Numbered from the stretch's first letter, positions 31,785 through 43,867 are shown. The stretch is 64,000 nt of DNA from Maniola hyperantus (GCF_902806685.2 NC_048538.1:11594001-11658000); one strand, 5' to 3'. A program made the numbers and translations. Notes: generated by a model from the sequence alone, not told the origin.

Positions 31785-33412
31785 GTCTGTGTTGCTGCGC
31801 GGATGTGTCACACACACACAAGCATTCGAATTTATTTTCGCTTTTTAAGACATAATAATTGTTATGAGCTTTGCTTATCTGGACTTTTATAATAATAATA
31901 ATTTATGTTTGATCTAACTTAACAAGTCTCACAGCAACAGATATAAACTACGAGCCATATAAGATGATTGTGCACGTCATATAAAATTAAACATCTCAAA
32001 GACATGTCTCAATTTCTAAGCGTTATGACAGCAGGGAATAAGTTCCTGATTTCCTGAGAGTTTATTGTCACATTCAGAATGTCATAAATTCCGTGTCCCC
32101 GGGCAAATGGCCTCTGCAGCCATCATAAAGCGTAAAATCACGGCTGCCTTATGTTTTTCTATCAAGATTTTAGAATGCCTACGTACATGTATGATTTTTG
32201 AGTTAGGTGTAGGTAATAAGGTACAAAAATATATATAAAAGAAATGATAATAATTGTCGTATCGATTTTTTAGGCAAAATGTGCTTGCTATTTTAACTTA
32301 CCTACTTATATTACCTAATGCTGATACCTGATCAGTTTTTATAAGTAAAAAGTGTTTTTTTTTTTAATTACATGACTTTTAGTAATGGAAGTATCTATTG
32401 TATAAAATAATAATAATTATGCGTAAGTTTTTATTCCATTTAAAATTTACAGCCGTGTAGGTAGTTTCACCTCTATTTCGCGTTTAAAATTAATCAAGAG
32501 CATTTTAAATGGTCAATTTATTGTACAGGCTGATGCTTTATTTTATTGAATTCATTGTCCATTTATCTTAGTTTCAAATGTGGCACGAAAACCGACGAAT
32601 AGGTCAACTGTTGCAAGTGTTTTATTATTGGACGAAACGGTTATTTCTATGAGCTAAAAATATTGCTATCGCATGAAATGTTCCTGTTTTCCTATAAAAA
32701 AAGTATTGGAACAATATGAAAACAAGCAGTGCTGAATTTTTTCATCTCTTTCTAAAATAGCATACTACCAATTTTGCTATTGTATACGTACAATATAATA
32801 CTAATATTTCACTCAATGCTGACTCACTTTCATGATTTCCTGTACTTTTAAACTTCGAGTTATTCCTACATACAGAATCTACTGTTTTGTTCGTTGATTT
32901 TTTGCAACACCAATATTATTCATCATCGTAAAATGCTACTAAACATTTAAAATAATAAACTTTTCCTATATTTGCCCTTAAATTTTTTATGGTACATAGA
33001 AGTTAAAAGGTAGTGGTGTATACAAAACGAAAGTATAAGAAAACATTGTTAGTTATCCAATGTCTAGTCGTTTATGTAGATAATAATCATCTTTATCTCG
33101 GGTTTCGAGACACATTACGAGCTCTCGTCTATAATAAAGTCTCGTATATGGCACGTACAGATGTATAAAAAAGGCGATTTCTATAGCTCGCCGCGAAGTA
33201 ATCTAGACAAATTACAGCGCTGTCGTTGTTTACTTTGATTAAATTGTAGCCGACTGGTGGAAGATTAGCTGAAGCCTCGCAAATCGAGCGAGAAGAGCAT
33301 TTACTCAATTTACATAAAACCAACGCGGAAAATAGTTCGGTGTTGATGCTACTGCTTTGTAATACTTACTTAAAGCTGCGTGTGCACTGGTGCGGAGAAG
33401 AGAGGAGCAGTT
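31785..33412. other. No gene recognised
   Basis: AT-rich unique intron. 33060-33310 is somewhat GC-richer (CTCGCCGCGAAGTAATC, GTAGCCGACTGGTGG) but encodes nothing recognisable. Confidence 0.4.
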
Positions 33413-33451
33413 AATCAGTCAGTCAATCAGCCAGTCAGCCAGTCAGTCAGC
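33413..33451 (-). repeat. (CAGT)n remnant, probably of a Helitron 5' end
   Basis: Runs of CAGTCAGT/CAGCCAGT followed by CTTTTTAATATG resemble the inverted 5' end of family A (CAGTCAGTCACC-TTTT...TATATATTTAGA). Confidence 0.4.
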
Positions 33452-33954
33452 TTTTTAATATGTAAATTAATTTGTTTAGTAATGGATTATAGTAATTCAT
33501 TTGGTGGTGAAGGTACACTTTGTTATTATTCATTTTGAGTCGGCTAAATAAAATACAATTCCTACATAGGTTATTATCGCAGAAAATATCTTCAGTAGCA
33601 CGGAAATAAAAATTTTGTGCTATCTTACTTGTAAGAAGTAGTGAAATAGTTATTTATTTTGTTTATTTTTAACTGACATAACCATTACATTTGAAACGTA
33701 CCTACTTTGCCGTTTCATCGACATAATCCACCCTTTAAATAAAAACTTTTCCCATTTATATTTTATTAAGAAATACTGGAACTTCAGTTTTCCTATCAAC
33801 TTTGTTCGGAACACATATCGACTGGAAATCGCTCCAAGCAACTACACCTAAGTTATCGTATGAGAACTTTTATTTACTTTAGCTATTAACTATGAATTAA
33901 TTCTGACGTATTTCTTAGTTGCTTAGTTTAGTACATTGTGATACGAGGATAAGG
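33452..33954. other. No feature recognised
   Basis: AT-rich unique intron. Confidence 0.4.
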
Positions 33955-34292
33955 ATTGTGATCAGAAATGAGGAGATCCGTAGGAGAACTAGAGTAACCG
34001 ACATAGCTCAACGGGTTGCGAAGCTGAAGTGGCAATGGGCAGGGCACATAGTTCGTAAAAACCGATAGACGTTGGGGTCCCAAGGTGCTGGAATGTTTAA
34101 CCATAAACCTCGCATCGAAAGACGCAGTGTTGGAAGACCCCTCACTAGGTAGACGGACGACATCAGACGAGTCGCAGGGAGCCGCTGGATTCAGGCGGTG
34201 CAGGACCGTGGCGTGTGGAAGTCCCTACAAGAGACCTACGAGTATGTCCAGCAGTGGACGTCTATCGGTTGATGATGATGATGATGATGATA
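33955..34292 (+). pseudogene. RTE-like LINE reverse transcriptase C-terminus and tail
   Basis: Encodes in broken frames IRRRTRVTDIAQRV-like, KLKWQWAGHIVRKNR, RSVGRPLT.WTDDIRRV, then AGSRWIQAVQDRGVWK, SLQETYVQQWTSID-like, a stop and (GAT)6. This is the canonical end of RTE-type LINEs, non-functional here because of stops and frameshifts (e.g. TAG right after KNR). It is the best-preserved reference in the window for the tails at 7940, 17087 and 24491. Confidence 0.85.
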
Positions 34293-34413
34293 CGAAGATG
34301 GCATGGAACTATAAATCACCTTTTTGCAAACGACATTTGCAAACGAGTTGACGTTTGCATCATATGCGTTAACACACATAAGATGCAGGACGCCGATTTT
34401 CAGCTGTGACCCA

Positions 34414-34519
34414 GCTATCTGCATGCCAAATTTTAGCCCCATCCGTCCAGTAGTTTGAGCTGTGCGTTGATAGATCAGTCAGTCAGTCAGTCAGTCACCT
34501 TTTCTTTTATATATTTAGA
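34414..34519 (-). mobile_element. Helitron, family A, 3'-truncated
   Basis: On the minus strand it starts A|TCTAAATATATAAAAGAAAA, then GTGACTGACTGACTGAC, ATCTATCAACGCACAGCTC and GGCATGCAGATAGCT, and stops there without the CTAG half. Confidence 0.8.
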
Positions 34520-35699
34520 TTATTTGAACCAAAACACGATCGGTAAGTTTTTTTCACGTTTATTTTATCATCTTAGAGTGATAACGTAATAGAAAACGAT
34601 ATTGGATGGAACGATAAAAGAGCATTGACGTGTCCTGAATGTGACACAAATACTTTCCCATCATACAGCTAAATGGCATTTACGATCTGACATTAATAAA
34701 TCATGTCGACTTTTAAAATATGTAGCGACGGAATTTTGCGAAAAATTAAAATTTTCCCTTACGCTGGGAACTTTCAATATTTTACGTGGTTTCATATTGG
34801 CAGTGTTTAAAAATGTGATGTACTTTATACTTTACGGTCCAGCTGTTACCAAATTCAGATCTACTTACCTACTTAGTAATTAATATACTAGTACGTACCT
34901 ATACGTACCTACGTGAAGTTCTAGTGCAGTGTTTCAGTGAAAGAGTTACCTACTAGTTGATACCCACTACTCCGATAATCTTTCAAGAATTTTTGTATGT
35001 TAACAGCTATGCAGTTTTCAAGCTATTTCTGTTCCATATTTCATCATAATCAGCTTATTCTGATAAGATCATTAATGTTCACCATTAAAATAATAAAAAG
35101 ACCTTAGTGTATAATGTTCTAAAAGGTATGTGATTGTTTGTACTTCAGTAGCACAATAACCTTTTTTTGATGTATATGTTTTGAGCGCTCGCGCAATAAC
35201 TCACCGTTATGCGCAAAAAATTAAGGTATCTGCATAGCAAGCGCCTGATTTCAGACGTGTTTACAAGTTATACAACAATTCAAATAGCATACTACAGCAA
35301 ATTTATGCAGCTTCACGGTAACATACTTCAATGGCTGCATTGAAAAGCATTTTATTTTCATGGACGACGGCGACTACCTAGCTCATATTTTTGAATTCAG
35401 TCTGCGCGGAACGTGTTAGGTGGTAATATGAATTTATGATCATGGCAAATTAAATGCGTTAAAGTCGAGTCGATTCGGCGGAATACGCATCGGAATTTAA
35501 TTAAGCGTTTTTTACACTTGACTGCCCAATGCGGGATTCGTCGGCTGACTACTTATTCGGTACAGTATACACTGTTGCTGTCGCTTTTTTTAATCACGCA
35601 CGTAGGTACGTGTAAATATTTAATTTTCATAAGCATCGGCCTGTAGGAATTTAAATAATATTTTTGCAAGGCGGAAAGCAAATAATCGTTCGTCTGCTT
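34520..35699. other. No feature recognised
   Basis: Unique AT-rich intron. An 80-codon frame at 34641-34883 has no recognisable content. Confidence 0.4.
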
Positions 35700-35960
35700 T
35701 TTGAGGGTTCCGTACCTCAAAAGTTATGCTCACTTTGTTGGCTGGCTGTCAATACCCTTTTTCTCAGGAACGCGTGGAGGTGGCCAAATACTCTGGTCTA
35801 CAATCCCTTGGAGTTGCGAAAAAAATACAACTTCTAAGTCAACGGAATTAAAAGATCGTTCGAAGACGGCCGTTTATGACGCATATATTAATCCCCTCAA
35901 GGGAAACAAAATCTATAGGGCACTTCCTGTTGTCCTGGAATCATGAAATTGGTAAAGGGA
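35700..35960 (-). repeat. Dispersed repeat ending GGTACGGAACCCTCA (minus)
   Basis: GAGGGTTCCGTACCTCAAAAG at the left, then GGAACGCGTGGAGGT, CCAAATACTCTGGTCTACAA, CAACTTCTAAGTCAACGGAA, GGGCACTTCCTGTTGTCC and GGAATCATGAAATTGG. It shares the GTACGGAACCCT end with 11165-11605 but differs in body, so it is a related family. The 81-codon frame over it is not a gene. Confidence 0.65.
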
Positions 35961-35975
35961 AATATCCGAAAGCCA

Positions 35976-36093
35976 TAGGAATAGGCCTTCCAGGTTAGCC
36001 CGCTATCATCTTAGACTGCATCTTCACTTACCACCAGGTGAGATTGCAGTCATGGGCTAACTTGTACCTGAATAAAAAAAATAAAAAAAAATA
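35976..36093 (+). mobile_element. SINE 3' part
   Basis: CAGGTTAGCCCGCTATCATC, TTAGACTGCATCTTCACTTACC, CCAGGTGAGATTGCAGTCAT, GGGCTAACTTGTACCTGAATA and a poly(A)-like tail. Matches the end of the SINE at 40325-40577. Confidence 0.75.
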
Positions 36094-38177
36094 AGACAGT
36101 TCCCTTGTATCTCCTATAGTTTTGCATTTCCCCATACTGTCCCAGTAAAAAAACACACTGTACATAACAACAGGTTTTTTATTACACAACGGAAATGTTA
36201 TACAAAGTTTTAACTAAGGTACATGCAAATACAAAATATTTGTAACATAGGTATATTTTACATTCATAGCGTGGCTTTTTAAGTTGCAAAATAAACATTG
36301 TTTCGATGCATGTGGGTTAGGTACTTAACCACCAGTGGCGCGAATCTAATCAGATTTTCTTAAGTTATTTTCCCCAGTTAGTGGTTAACTCTAGAGGTTA
36401 TTACGAAAACACTAAGTGATTTTTATCGTCCAACAATTACATCCGGACAACATAGCAAACACACATTTGTGATGCCACTAGGTACAGACTCGACGTGTTT
36501 TTGCGCTGGATTACCCGCTCAAACAAACCGAGCGGCTGCAGCACCACATAAAAGGAAACACTAACCGGCGCCCGCGTTATTCTTCCAAAATTAACTCATA
36601 ACGCCAAGAGCTGTTGATTTTTTTTCAACCGTAATCTGCTTTAACGGGCACGGGGCCAGTAGCTTTAGTAAATCGGCCGCACGCGACTACCGCGAAATGG
36701 GAATCTTTAAATGCTATACGTACATTTTTAATGCCGTTTTAATGCCACGCCTCGCCCGATTGTGGCTACAATTAACGTTATAACGAGTTCATTAATGATG
36801 GACGATTCAAAGCCGAGCTTAAAATGAGCTCTCATACAGCGCTGAGATAGCTCGACGTTTGCGTTTAAGTACGTTGGATTATCTTGAAAAATTAGTAAAA
36901 TATTATATTAAAAGTGGTACCTTGTCTCATTGATTGACTAATTCATTATTAATCATTGAAGAACTAGAATTGCTGTAACTTCTAGAAATATGAAAAGTTA
37001 TCACTGGGATTCTTTCATAAAAGCTTTAATATTTTTTATTTCTGAAATTAATAAAATTAAGGGGAATAAAATATAAATTTCTTGTCCAAATAACAGTGTT
37101 TGAAAAATTGTAACGCTAACAAAGTCACATGAATATTCTACTACACTATATTTGATGAATAAAAAAACGACAACCGTGTACGAAATTTAATAAAAGGATG
37201 AAATATATGTAAATTAGTGAGCGTAGCAGAAAAACAAACGCTTTGCATGCGACCCCAAAATAATAAGTTCAAGTTGAGTGTACGTCCCGCGCCCACCTGA
37301 AGAGATTGGGGGACAGGAATGCTTAATATAGAGTCCTTTACTACTACGGGGTCTCCCAATAACATCTCTCCGACCTCGCAAACGTAGACAAATTTCGTTT
37401 GTGCTGGTTTTACGTTTAATATCAAGTGCATTTGTAGGAGAATTTCAGAAAGTTTGCCCAAGTTCTGTGGTAACTTATTGCAGTATATTTTAAGTTGATT
37501 TAAACGGTTTGAAAAGCTTTGGAGATTTTACGAATTGTGGAATATATCAAGCCTCCCATGTTTACATTTCACTGACAGGCGTATTCATTCTATGCACGAA
37601 AAGTTTCCCGTAGTCGTGTCAGTCGGGGCAAACTTCCCGGACTCGGACATCAGAACCCGGCGTGGATACAGTTGCACAATGGAATAAAGTAGCATCGGAA
37701 GCTCGTTGGAGTTAATAAATAATACAGAAACGGAGTGACATGCGCAGAGTGCACCACGAAGCGCCCTAAGTCTGTTTTGACTGCAAATATCTGCGCCGGA
37801 TGTCTGCCCGTACTTCTGAGCACGGATCAGGAATACTTGCTGGATAAGTTGGGATAACTTAGTCATTTGTTAGAGATTTACTGTATAAATACGCTTGGAT
37901 GAATAATACAATAGTTGGTGAACTACTGGATACCCTATTAACAAAGTATAGGTTACATTCAAACGAAAATTGAATTGTTTTATTTTTTATTTTTATTATT
38001 CATGTACCAAAAATTGTAGTTACAAAGTAATAATAAATTAAGTTACATCGGAAATGCTTATCTCTAAACAGAGATTTCTAAAAAATTAAAAAAATAACTT
38101 TATTTATTGATATTTATGTATTCCTGATAACTGAAAATCGAGTCCGCAACGAAGTACCTTCGTCACATTGGTAACTA
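36094..38177. other. Unique intron; possible conserved block 36480-36860
   Basis: 36480-36860 is GC-richer and repeat-free (GAGCGGCTGCAGCACCAC, CTAACCGGCGCCCGCG, CGGCCGCACGCGACTACC), a candidate conserved non-coding element. Minus-strand frames of 106 and 93 codons at 37141-37461 and 37585-37866 show no domain I recognise and start at non-ATG or isolated codons. They are not called. Confidence 0.35.
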
Positions 38178-38284
38178 TAATAATAATAATAAAATACTCA
38201 TTTATTTGGGGCCATAGCGCAAACGCAGCAAGTACACAGTACAAACATACAGAGAAAAAGTTCACAAATACTAACAGCCGGTAC

Positions 38285-38337
38285 AGTTAAAACGAGACAG
38301 ATTTATGTGAGAGATATAGCTCTGTCTCGTTTTAACT
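38285..38337. repeat. Perfect inverted repeat, 17-bp arms
   Basis: AGTTAAAACGAGACAGA (38285-38301) and its exact complement (38321-38337) around a 19-nt loop. It lies in a stretch with an (ATA)n tract at ~38178 that may be a minus-strand retroposon tail. Confidence 0.85.
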
Positions 38338-38460
38338 AAACTTAAGTAACGATTAAGCGACTCTGAGTACGGCTGTAAGCCTTACAAGTACGGCTTTATT
38401 ATAATAAAATTAAATGGGGTTGGCGTGTCCTTGTCGGACCAAAATTCCGTAAAAATAAGA

Positions 38461-39260
38461 TACTTAATAAAAAAAAGTTGTTAGATTGGTCCCATCTGGA
38501 AACGCGTCCGGAACATATTATCTTGGCATTTCCAGTACTTGTACTTACTTGTTTCATAAACTTAATCTAGATCTCGGACGCAGGACAAATAGTGGGTAAT
38601 CTTTGTCTCGCGAGATCACTGGCCGCACTGACTGCTATCGCTGGTGCTGTTAACAGCATCACCGGGAGAGCTTTATCGTTGTCATTCCTGTTATATTCTG
38701 CTAAGTTTAATCAGTTTTATGGAGTTAACAGTAAACTACTTTGATTCTATTTCAACACAAGACGACTTAGGTATATTTATGCGGATTGCTTATAACGAGA
38801 TAAGTTTAACAAGCATTTCATATTTTAGTAGGTATACATGATTCTTATTGCATTTCCCTGATTTTCGAATTAATTAAAAATAGTTTTTTATCGTACAGAC
38901 CTACATAATGTGTGATTATTATTATAGCTGTTTATAATGAATTGGTGATAATCTTACCTATATTAAATCTTTTGGGAGAGAATGGGTTAAAGTGAGTCTA
39001 GAACTAGAAAAGGCTTCGTCGGAAAAAAAGCGTATTTATAGTAAATAAGTTTTTTTAACCTTAATATACTATCCAATGATAGTTTAAATAGATAACAGAT
39101 AGATAGTTAAAATGAGAATAATAGTTCTATCTAGTGAAATTGATTTAGCCCCACATACAGCATAATAAGTACCTACCTTCTATAAAACTATGAATAATAA
39201 TTACATTAATTATAACACAGATTTTTCTAAAAGCTGCAGGAATTAAATGTAATCCATACA
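38461..39260. other. No feature recognised
   Basis: Unique AT-rich intron. Confidence 0.4.
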
Positions 39261-39509
39261 TCTAAATATATAAAAGGAAAAGGTGACTGACTGACTGACT
39301 GACTGACTGATTGACTGTCTGTCAGTACTGACTGATATATCAACGCACAGCTCAAACTACTGGATGGATCGGGCTAAAGGCATGCAGATAGCTATTATGA
39401 TGTAGACATCCGCTAAGAAAGGATGTTTGAAAATTCCACCCCTAAGGGGGTAAAATAGGGGTTTGAAATTTGTGTAGGCCACGCGGACGAAGTCGCGGGG
39501 ATAAGCTAG
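39261..39509 (+). mobile_element. Helitron, family A, complete
   Basis: A|TCTAAATATATAAAAGG ... (GACT)n ... CACGCGGACGAAGTCGCGGG, GATAAGCTAG|T. Only small changes from the copy at 52720. The next Helitron starts immediately after CTAG. Confidence 0.85.
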
Positions 39510-39926
39510 TAATATATAAATGCGAAATTGTGTCAGTCTGTCTGTGTATCTGTCTGCTAACTTTTTACGGCCCATCCGTTCAGCCGATTTTCACGGAGGT
39601 TGTAGGTGAGTGACAGAAACCACGGGTATTTTAGAATTTCTTTATTACTCTATCACAATTTGTAGCGATATACACAAATATTTACATAATTTCTTAAATC
39701 TAAAAATTTTCGAGATTTTTTATTGTTGTAAATAATTCTTCTTAATATTTCAAGAAGAATTATCTTCTTGAAATATTAGGAAGATTTATCTTCTTGAAAT
39801 TTTGGTACAGATATAGTTTGCATCCTGGGGAAGGCCATAGGCCACTTCTTATCCCGTAAATCAAAGAGTTCCTATGGGATTTTTAAAAACTTTAATCCAC
39901 GGGGTCGAAGTGCAGGCATCATCTAG
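39510..39926 (+). mobile_element. Helitron, Lep1-like, with ~190-bp insertion
   Basis: 5' part TATAAATGCGAAATTGTGTC, CTGTCTGCTAACTTTTTACGG, CCCATCCGTTCAGCCGATTT to ~39600. The 3' part resumes near 39788 with TTGAAATTTTGGTACAG, GCATCCTGGGGAAGGCCATAGG, CAAAGAGTTCCTATGGGATT and GCAGGCATCATCTAG|T. The insert holds a 16-bp-arm perfect palindrome (39743-39758 / 39763-39778). Confidence 0.7.
39743..39778. repeat. Perfect palindrome, 16-bp arms, 4-nt loop
   Basis: TAATATTTCAAGAAGA, loop ATTA, then its exact complement. ATCTTCTTGAAAT is then repeated once more at about 39789. Confidence 0.85.
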
Positions 39927-40109
39927 TTATTTATATGCATATTCTGTAATACTCGCAGTGATAAAAGAAAACAATGATAGAAGTTGTTAAGCTATAGAAA
40001 GATAAGGCTTTTAATAATATACAATTACGCTTTCCTCTTTCCCTTTTTCACTTTCTGTAGTCCTATTTAACAGAAAGTAATATCCCTCAAAGTGATGGAA
40101 ATTTCTTTC

Positions 40110-40170
40110 GGCTGCACTTAGGTGTGAGCGTAGGCCCGAGCGGGGCAGTGTGCCGGTTCCCACGCGATCC
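40110..40170 (+). repeat. Dispersed repeat fragment, copy 1
   Basis: TTCGGCTGCACTTAGGTGTGAG, CGGGGCAGTGTGCCGGTTCC, CACGC; paired with 41073-41132. Confidence 0.55.
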
Positions 40171-40324
40171 GAGTCCTTCTCACGTTACCTCCGACAAGAT
40201 CCTCAATTTTAGGGTTGCGTGGGTCAGTTTATCATGAATATTATGAAAAGGAATGCTCATACTACAAGCCTGGAGCCAGAAATTCATTATAAGAGGGGGA
40301 GGGGGAGGGTATATATGTATGCTC

Positions 40325-40577
40325 ACGTATCTCGGGTTCAATGGCAGGGGTTTGAAATTTATAAATTTCTGGTCTAGTCTGATGGGAGACTTCGTCCCAT
40401 TCGCTTCGCTTCGATTTAGCATTCCGGTACAGTGCCGTGTAGAAACCAAAAGGGCATAGATTTAATAAAAACTGGCATACCCCTTTCAGGTTAGCCTGCT
40501 TCCATCTTAGACTACATCATCACTTACCACCAGGTGAGACTGCAGTCAAGGGCTAACTTTTATCTAAATAAAAAAAT
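40325..40577 (+). mobile_element. tRNA-derived SINE, 5' part worn
   Basis: CTCGGGTTCAATGGCAGGGG (B-box-like), TTTGAAATTTATAAATTTCTGG, TCTAGTCTGATGGGAG, CGATTTAGCATTCCGGTACAG, TGCCGTGTAGAAACC, then AGGTTAGCCTGCTTCCATC, CACTTACCACCAGGTGAGAC, GGGCTAACTTTTATCTAAAT and A7. It links the SINE head at 63885 with the SINE tail at 35976. The A box is not recognisable. Confidence 0.75.
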
Positions 40578-41072
40578 CTACGTTCACCGTAACGCTTATA
40601 TTATTGAGCTGATTTTGATGAATGAGGTGTCAATCGATTTGTTATAAAAGTCCGGCTGACATAGGCTACAGTTTACTCGAACAAAATCAATGTAGCGGAT
40701 GTTACATCCAAAAAATTTTTGCTAGCATACTGTATGAGATGTCAAATGAAAGAAGAGAAAATTAAAATATAACATTAAAATATACCAAGCGACAAAAAAA
40801 ACCCAATTTTACTATATTTCACAGTTTACTTACTCGTAAGTACTCGGGTTTTAGTTTTGAACTTTATCTTGTTGCACTTCGTGGTTTAGTTAAAAATGAT
40901 ATTGTCGTTCAAAACAAATTATTTTTAATCTTCTTTATAAACATTTAGATCAATTTCATTATTCAAAAGTTTTGCATATGGGCCATTAATTTATTGTGGT
41001 ACTAGTAAGATAAAATAATTCTTGAGAGGTAATAGGTAATATTTAATACCATCCAATCGAAAAGGGAGCTTC
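40578..41072. other. No feature recognised
   Basis: Unique AT-rich intron. 40612-40690 has GATTTTGATGAATGAGG and GACATAGGCTACAGTTT, a possible worn Helitron core. Confidence 0.35.
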
Positions 41073-41132
41073 TTTTGGCTTCACTTAGGTGTAAGTTTAG
41101 CCCCAAGTGAAGCAGTAGGTCGGTTCTCACGC
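41073..41132 (+). repeat. Dispersed repeat fragment, copy 2
   Basis: TTTGGCTTCACTTAGGTGTAAG, GAAGCAGTAGGTCGGTTCTC, ACGCA; related to 40110-40170. Confidence 0.55.
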
Positions 41133-41262
41133 AATAATCAGTCTTAATACTCTGAATATCATATTATGTTAGAATATCCTTTTAATATTCACTGTTAGAT
41201 AAAATAAAAAATAAAGCAATTTTTATTAAATTGGAAATAATAGAGAAACAATTTATATGTTA

Positions 41263-41470
41263 CTAGCTAATGCTCGCGTAGACTACATAAATTGCAAACA
41301 CCTATTTTACCCCCTTAGGGGTTGAATTTTAAAAATCCTTTCTTAGCAGATGTCTACGTCATAATAGTTATCTGAATGCCAAATTTCAGCCCGATCCGTC
41401 CAGTGGTTTGAGCTGTGCGTTGATAAATTAGTCAGCCAATCAATCAATCAGCTTTTCCTATATATATTAT
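41263..41470 (-). mobile_element. Helitron, family A
   Basis: Left end A|CTAG (inverse of CTAG|T), then GCTCGCGTAGACTAC, CCCCCTTAGGGGTTGAATTTT, GATGTCTACGTCATAATAG, GATCCGTCCAGTGGTTTGAG and CAATCAATCAGC. The 5' terminus beyond the CTGA repeats is decayed. Confidence 0.75.
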
Positions 41471-41512
41471 ATTGTAGGTAGGTATATATATATGTTTTTT
41501 TGTATATATTTA

Positions 41513-41715
41513 TTTTGGTTTGCGTGTTTGTCCTTCAATTACTTAGCAACAACGGAGCAACAAACCAACGTTGATCGGGTTATAGTTACCTGGAAAGTGA
41601 CCTAGACTAATTTTTATTTTAGAAAAATAAACAGTTTAAATTGTATGGCATGCGTTTTTTACGCCCTTGTCCTTCAATCACGCAGCAACAGATCAACGGA
41701 TCAACGTATAGTATA
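41513..41715 (+). mobile_element. Two partial Helitron family C pieces in tandem
   Basis: GTTTGTCCTTCAATTACTTAGC (41528) with AACAAACCAACGTTGATCGG, and CTTGTCCTTCAATCACGCAGC (41667) with CAACGGATCAACG. Neither has a CTAG end. Confidence 0.5.
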
Positions 41716-43867
41716 GTAATAGTACTCAACGTTCAGCTCAAAACGCCGCTGTAATAGAAATTATATTTACACAAGAACAAAGAAAGTATATTTTCAGAAA
41801 CTTCACCTGAAAAAATGCTGGGCCGGATCATTGAAATACTAAAAATAATTTATGCATAAGACGGAACACCCACAAATCCACCTGACTCAAGCTTGTCCAC
41901 TTTTTTCACACGGAATTAAACGAGCGATAAAATTCTTGCGACGTCGCATGAAAATGTGCGTTACCTGCCTTGCATATTTATGCGTGCCCCAGTAATGACG
42001 TTTGTAGAGCCTCCCCGGCGAGGCTTCATTACCGCATGTCTCCGTCGACGTAAAAACAAACCCTACTTTATAAACAATCTGTGTCAAGTGTTTTCCGATC
42101 GTGTCGCAGTTTGTTTGCATATTTCTTTATTAAATAAAAATCTGTTGCAATTAAAAAAGCTTGCATCATAGTATATTCATCTTGCATTTGTATTTGTATA
42201 TCTTCTTTATAATGTTTTTCTGTCCAAATGGTCACGATAGTCAATTTGGACGGACACTATCCAACTACAAAATAAAAGTGTGTGTGCCCAAACACAGATA
42301 CACTCTCCATTCCTTGACTCAAATCGGAAATTGAAAAGTGGAATTACCACTTGAGAATTATTATAATATCACCTGAAGAAAGTATTTCGTATTTTTTTTT
42401 AAATTGATGAAATTTCGTAGTTAAAGCAATAGAATCTCGCTTAAACTACGAAATTTTACGAATTTTTTAAATATTAAGATGTTCATAAATATAGGTGCCT
42501 TTTCCAAATATTCTTAAGTTGTAAGAATCTCTTAAATCTTAAGGGTCTCTTAAATTTTTAGTCTCTTGAGTTTAAAGGATATCTGAAACGGCAAATACAA
42601 CACGACCGGGATCAGCGCAGAACCATCTTGGAACAGCTGCAGTGATCAGTAGCCGAATAAACTAAACATTAGAGTGTTCCCTTTAAGTATAATAACTTTT
42701 TAAGGAGTGCCTTATAAAAGTACACCTTATTCTGAAAACGCGGACACATAAGTAGTCACTAAACACTACCTCGGTATACATGTGCAATACATATATCACA
42801 GCGGTAGATGGTAAATATTGTTCTTAATTTAATTCTAGTTAGTCGAAGCGCACACGTGGGTAATGACGGCAGGAGAGTGGTGTGGAGTGCAATGGAGTGA
42901 AGCGGTATGAGGCTGCAAGTCGCGCGTTGCACATCAAATATTTCAGACGGAATTGCTCGGAATATGCTCGCAATAGCCCGCATCTAATCTTGAGCCAACT
43001 CAAGTATTGCACCTGCAGCCAAATTCGTTCCAATTAGGGGAGTTAGACCGCGTTGACTGAACAGCAAATGATGCGGTACCACTCGACGCAGTCAGACACT
43101 TACGATTCTGTAAATAAATTCAGCCACCAGTTTCCCGAGTGCGTCATTAAAGGACCACAGTCAAAATGGTACCAAACAATATTTGCTTTGTTTTACTTTA
43201 AATTAAATGATATTGTGTGAGCTCTTAATTAACAGTTAATAAGGAAGCATGGAAGATAAAAACATATTTAAGTGCGGGAAATCTCTTTATATTTAGTTCT
43301 GAAAAAATAGATGGGTAAAACACAACGTATAATATTATCACGCAAATTATTTGTAGGTCAAATTCGTTGCTCGACCACTCGGTTTAGTTTTGGAACCAAC
43401 TCTATAGAAGGTGGCGATTATTCTTTCTTGTCTTTGCCTACGTTGCACAGTAACTATTGTTAATTAAAGGTAACAATACATCCGCTGATTGAAATTGCAT
43501 GTCCACATCGAGAGTGGTGGTTCGTTATAACGTTTCGTAGAACGAATAAATGAGACTTACAGTTTGCATGGTCTAATAAATTATTTATTCGCACGTTTTA
43601 ATGCAATACAAATTTAAATTATATTATCACTAAGATAAACAACTCACAAATTATTATTTTTGAAATCGCATTCAATTCAGTTCGTTTATTTGTCTGATCT
43701 GTATAAAATGGTTCTACAATGGAAATAAATTGGAGGTACAATCCATGGAATCTTGAATCTTGGAATTAAGAAGGGAAGAAGAATATTCTTCTTACAGGCT
43801 TACAGGGTTACAGGGAGGCTATACAGCCTCGAGCCAGCTCAGCATAACGTAGGTTAAGTAGGTAGTA
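41716..43867. other. Unique intron, no gene; one imperfect palindrome
   Basis: 42411-42427 and 42439-42455 are inverse complements with one mismatch (AATTTCGTAGTTAAAGC). 41880-42050 is GC-richer and shares TCAAGCTTG.CCA.TTTTTTC and a GCCTTGCA segment with 46112-46195. Overlapping small frames on both strands at 41887-42171 and 42759-43033 have no recognisable domain. Confidence 0.4.

Noticed and set aside
31379..31892. Several overlapping frames of 60-108 codons on both strands
   Set aside because: They are generated by the GC-rich inverted arms of two MITE copies.
37141..37866. Two minus-strand frames of 106 and 93 codons
   Set aside because: No domain, no splice or start evidence, and located in an inferred intron.
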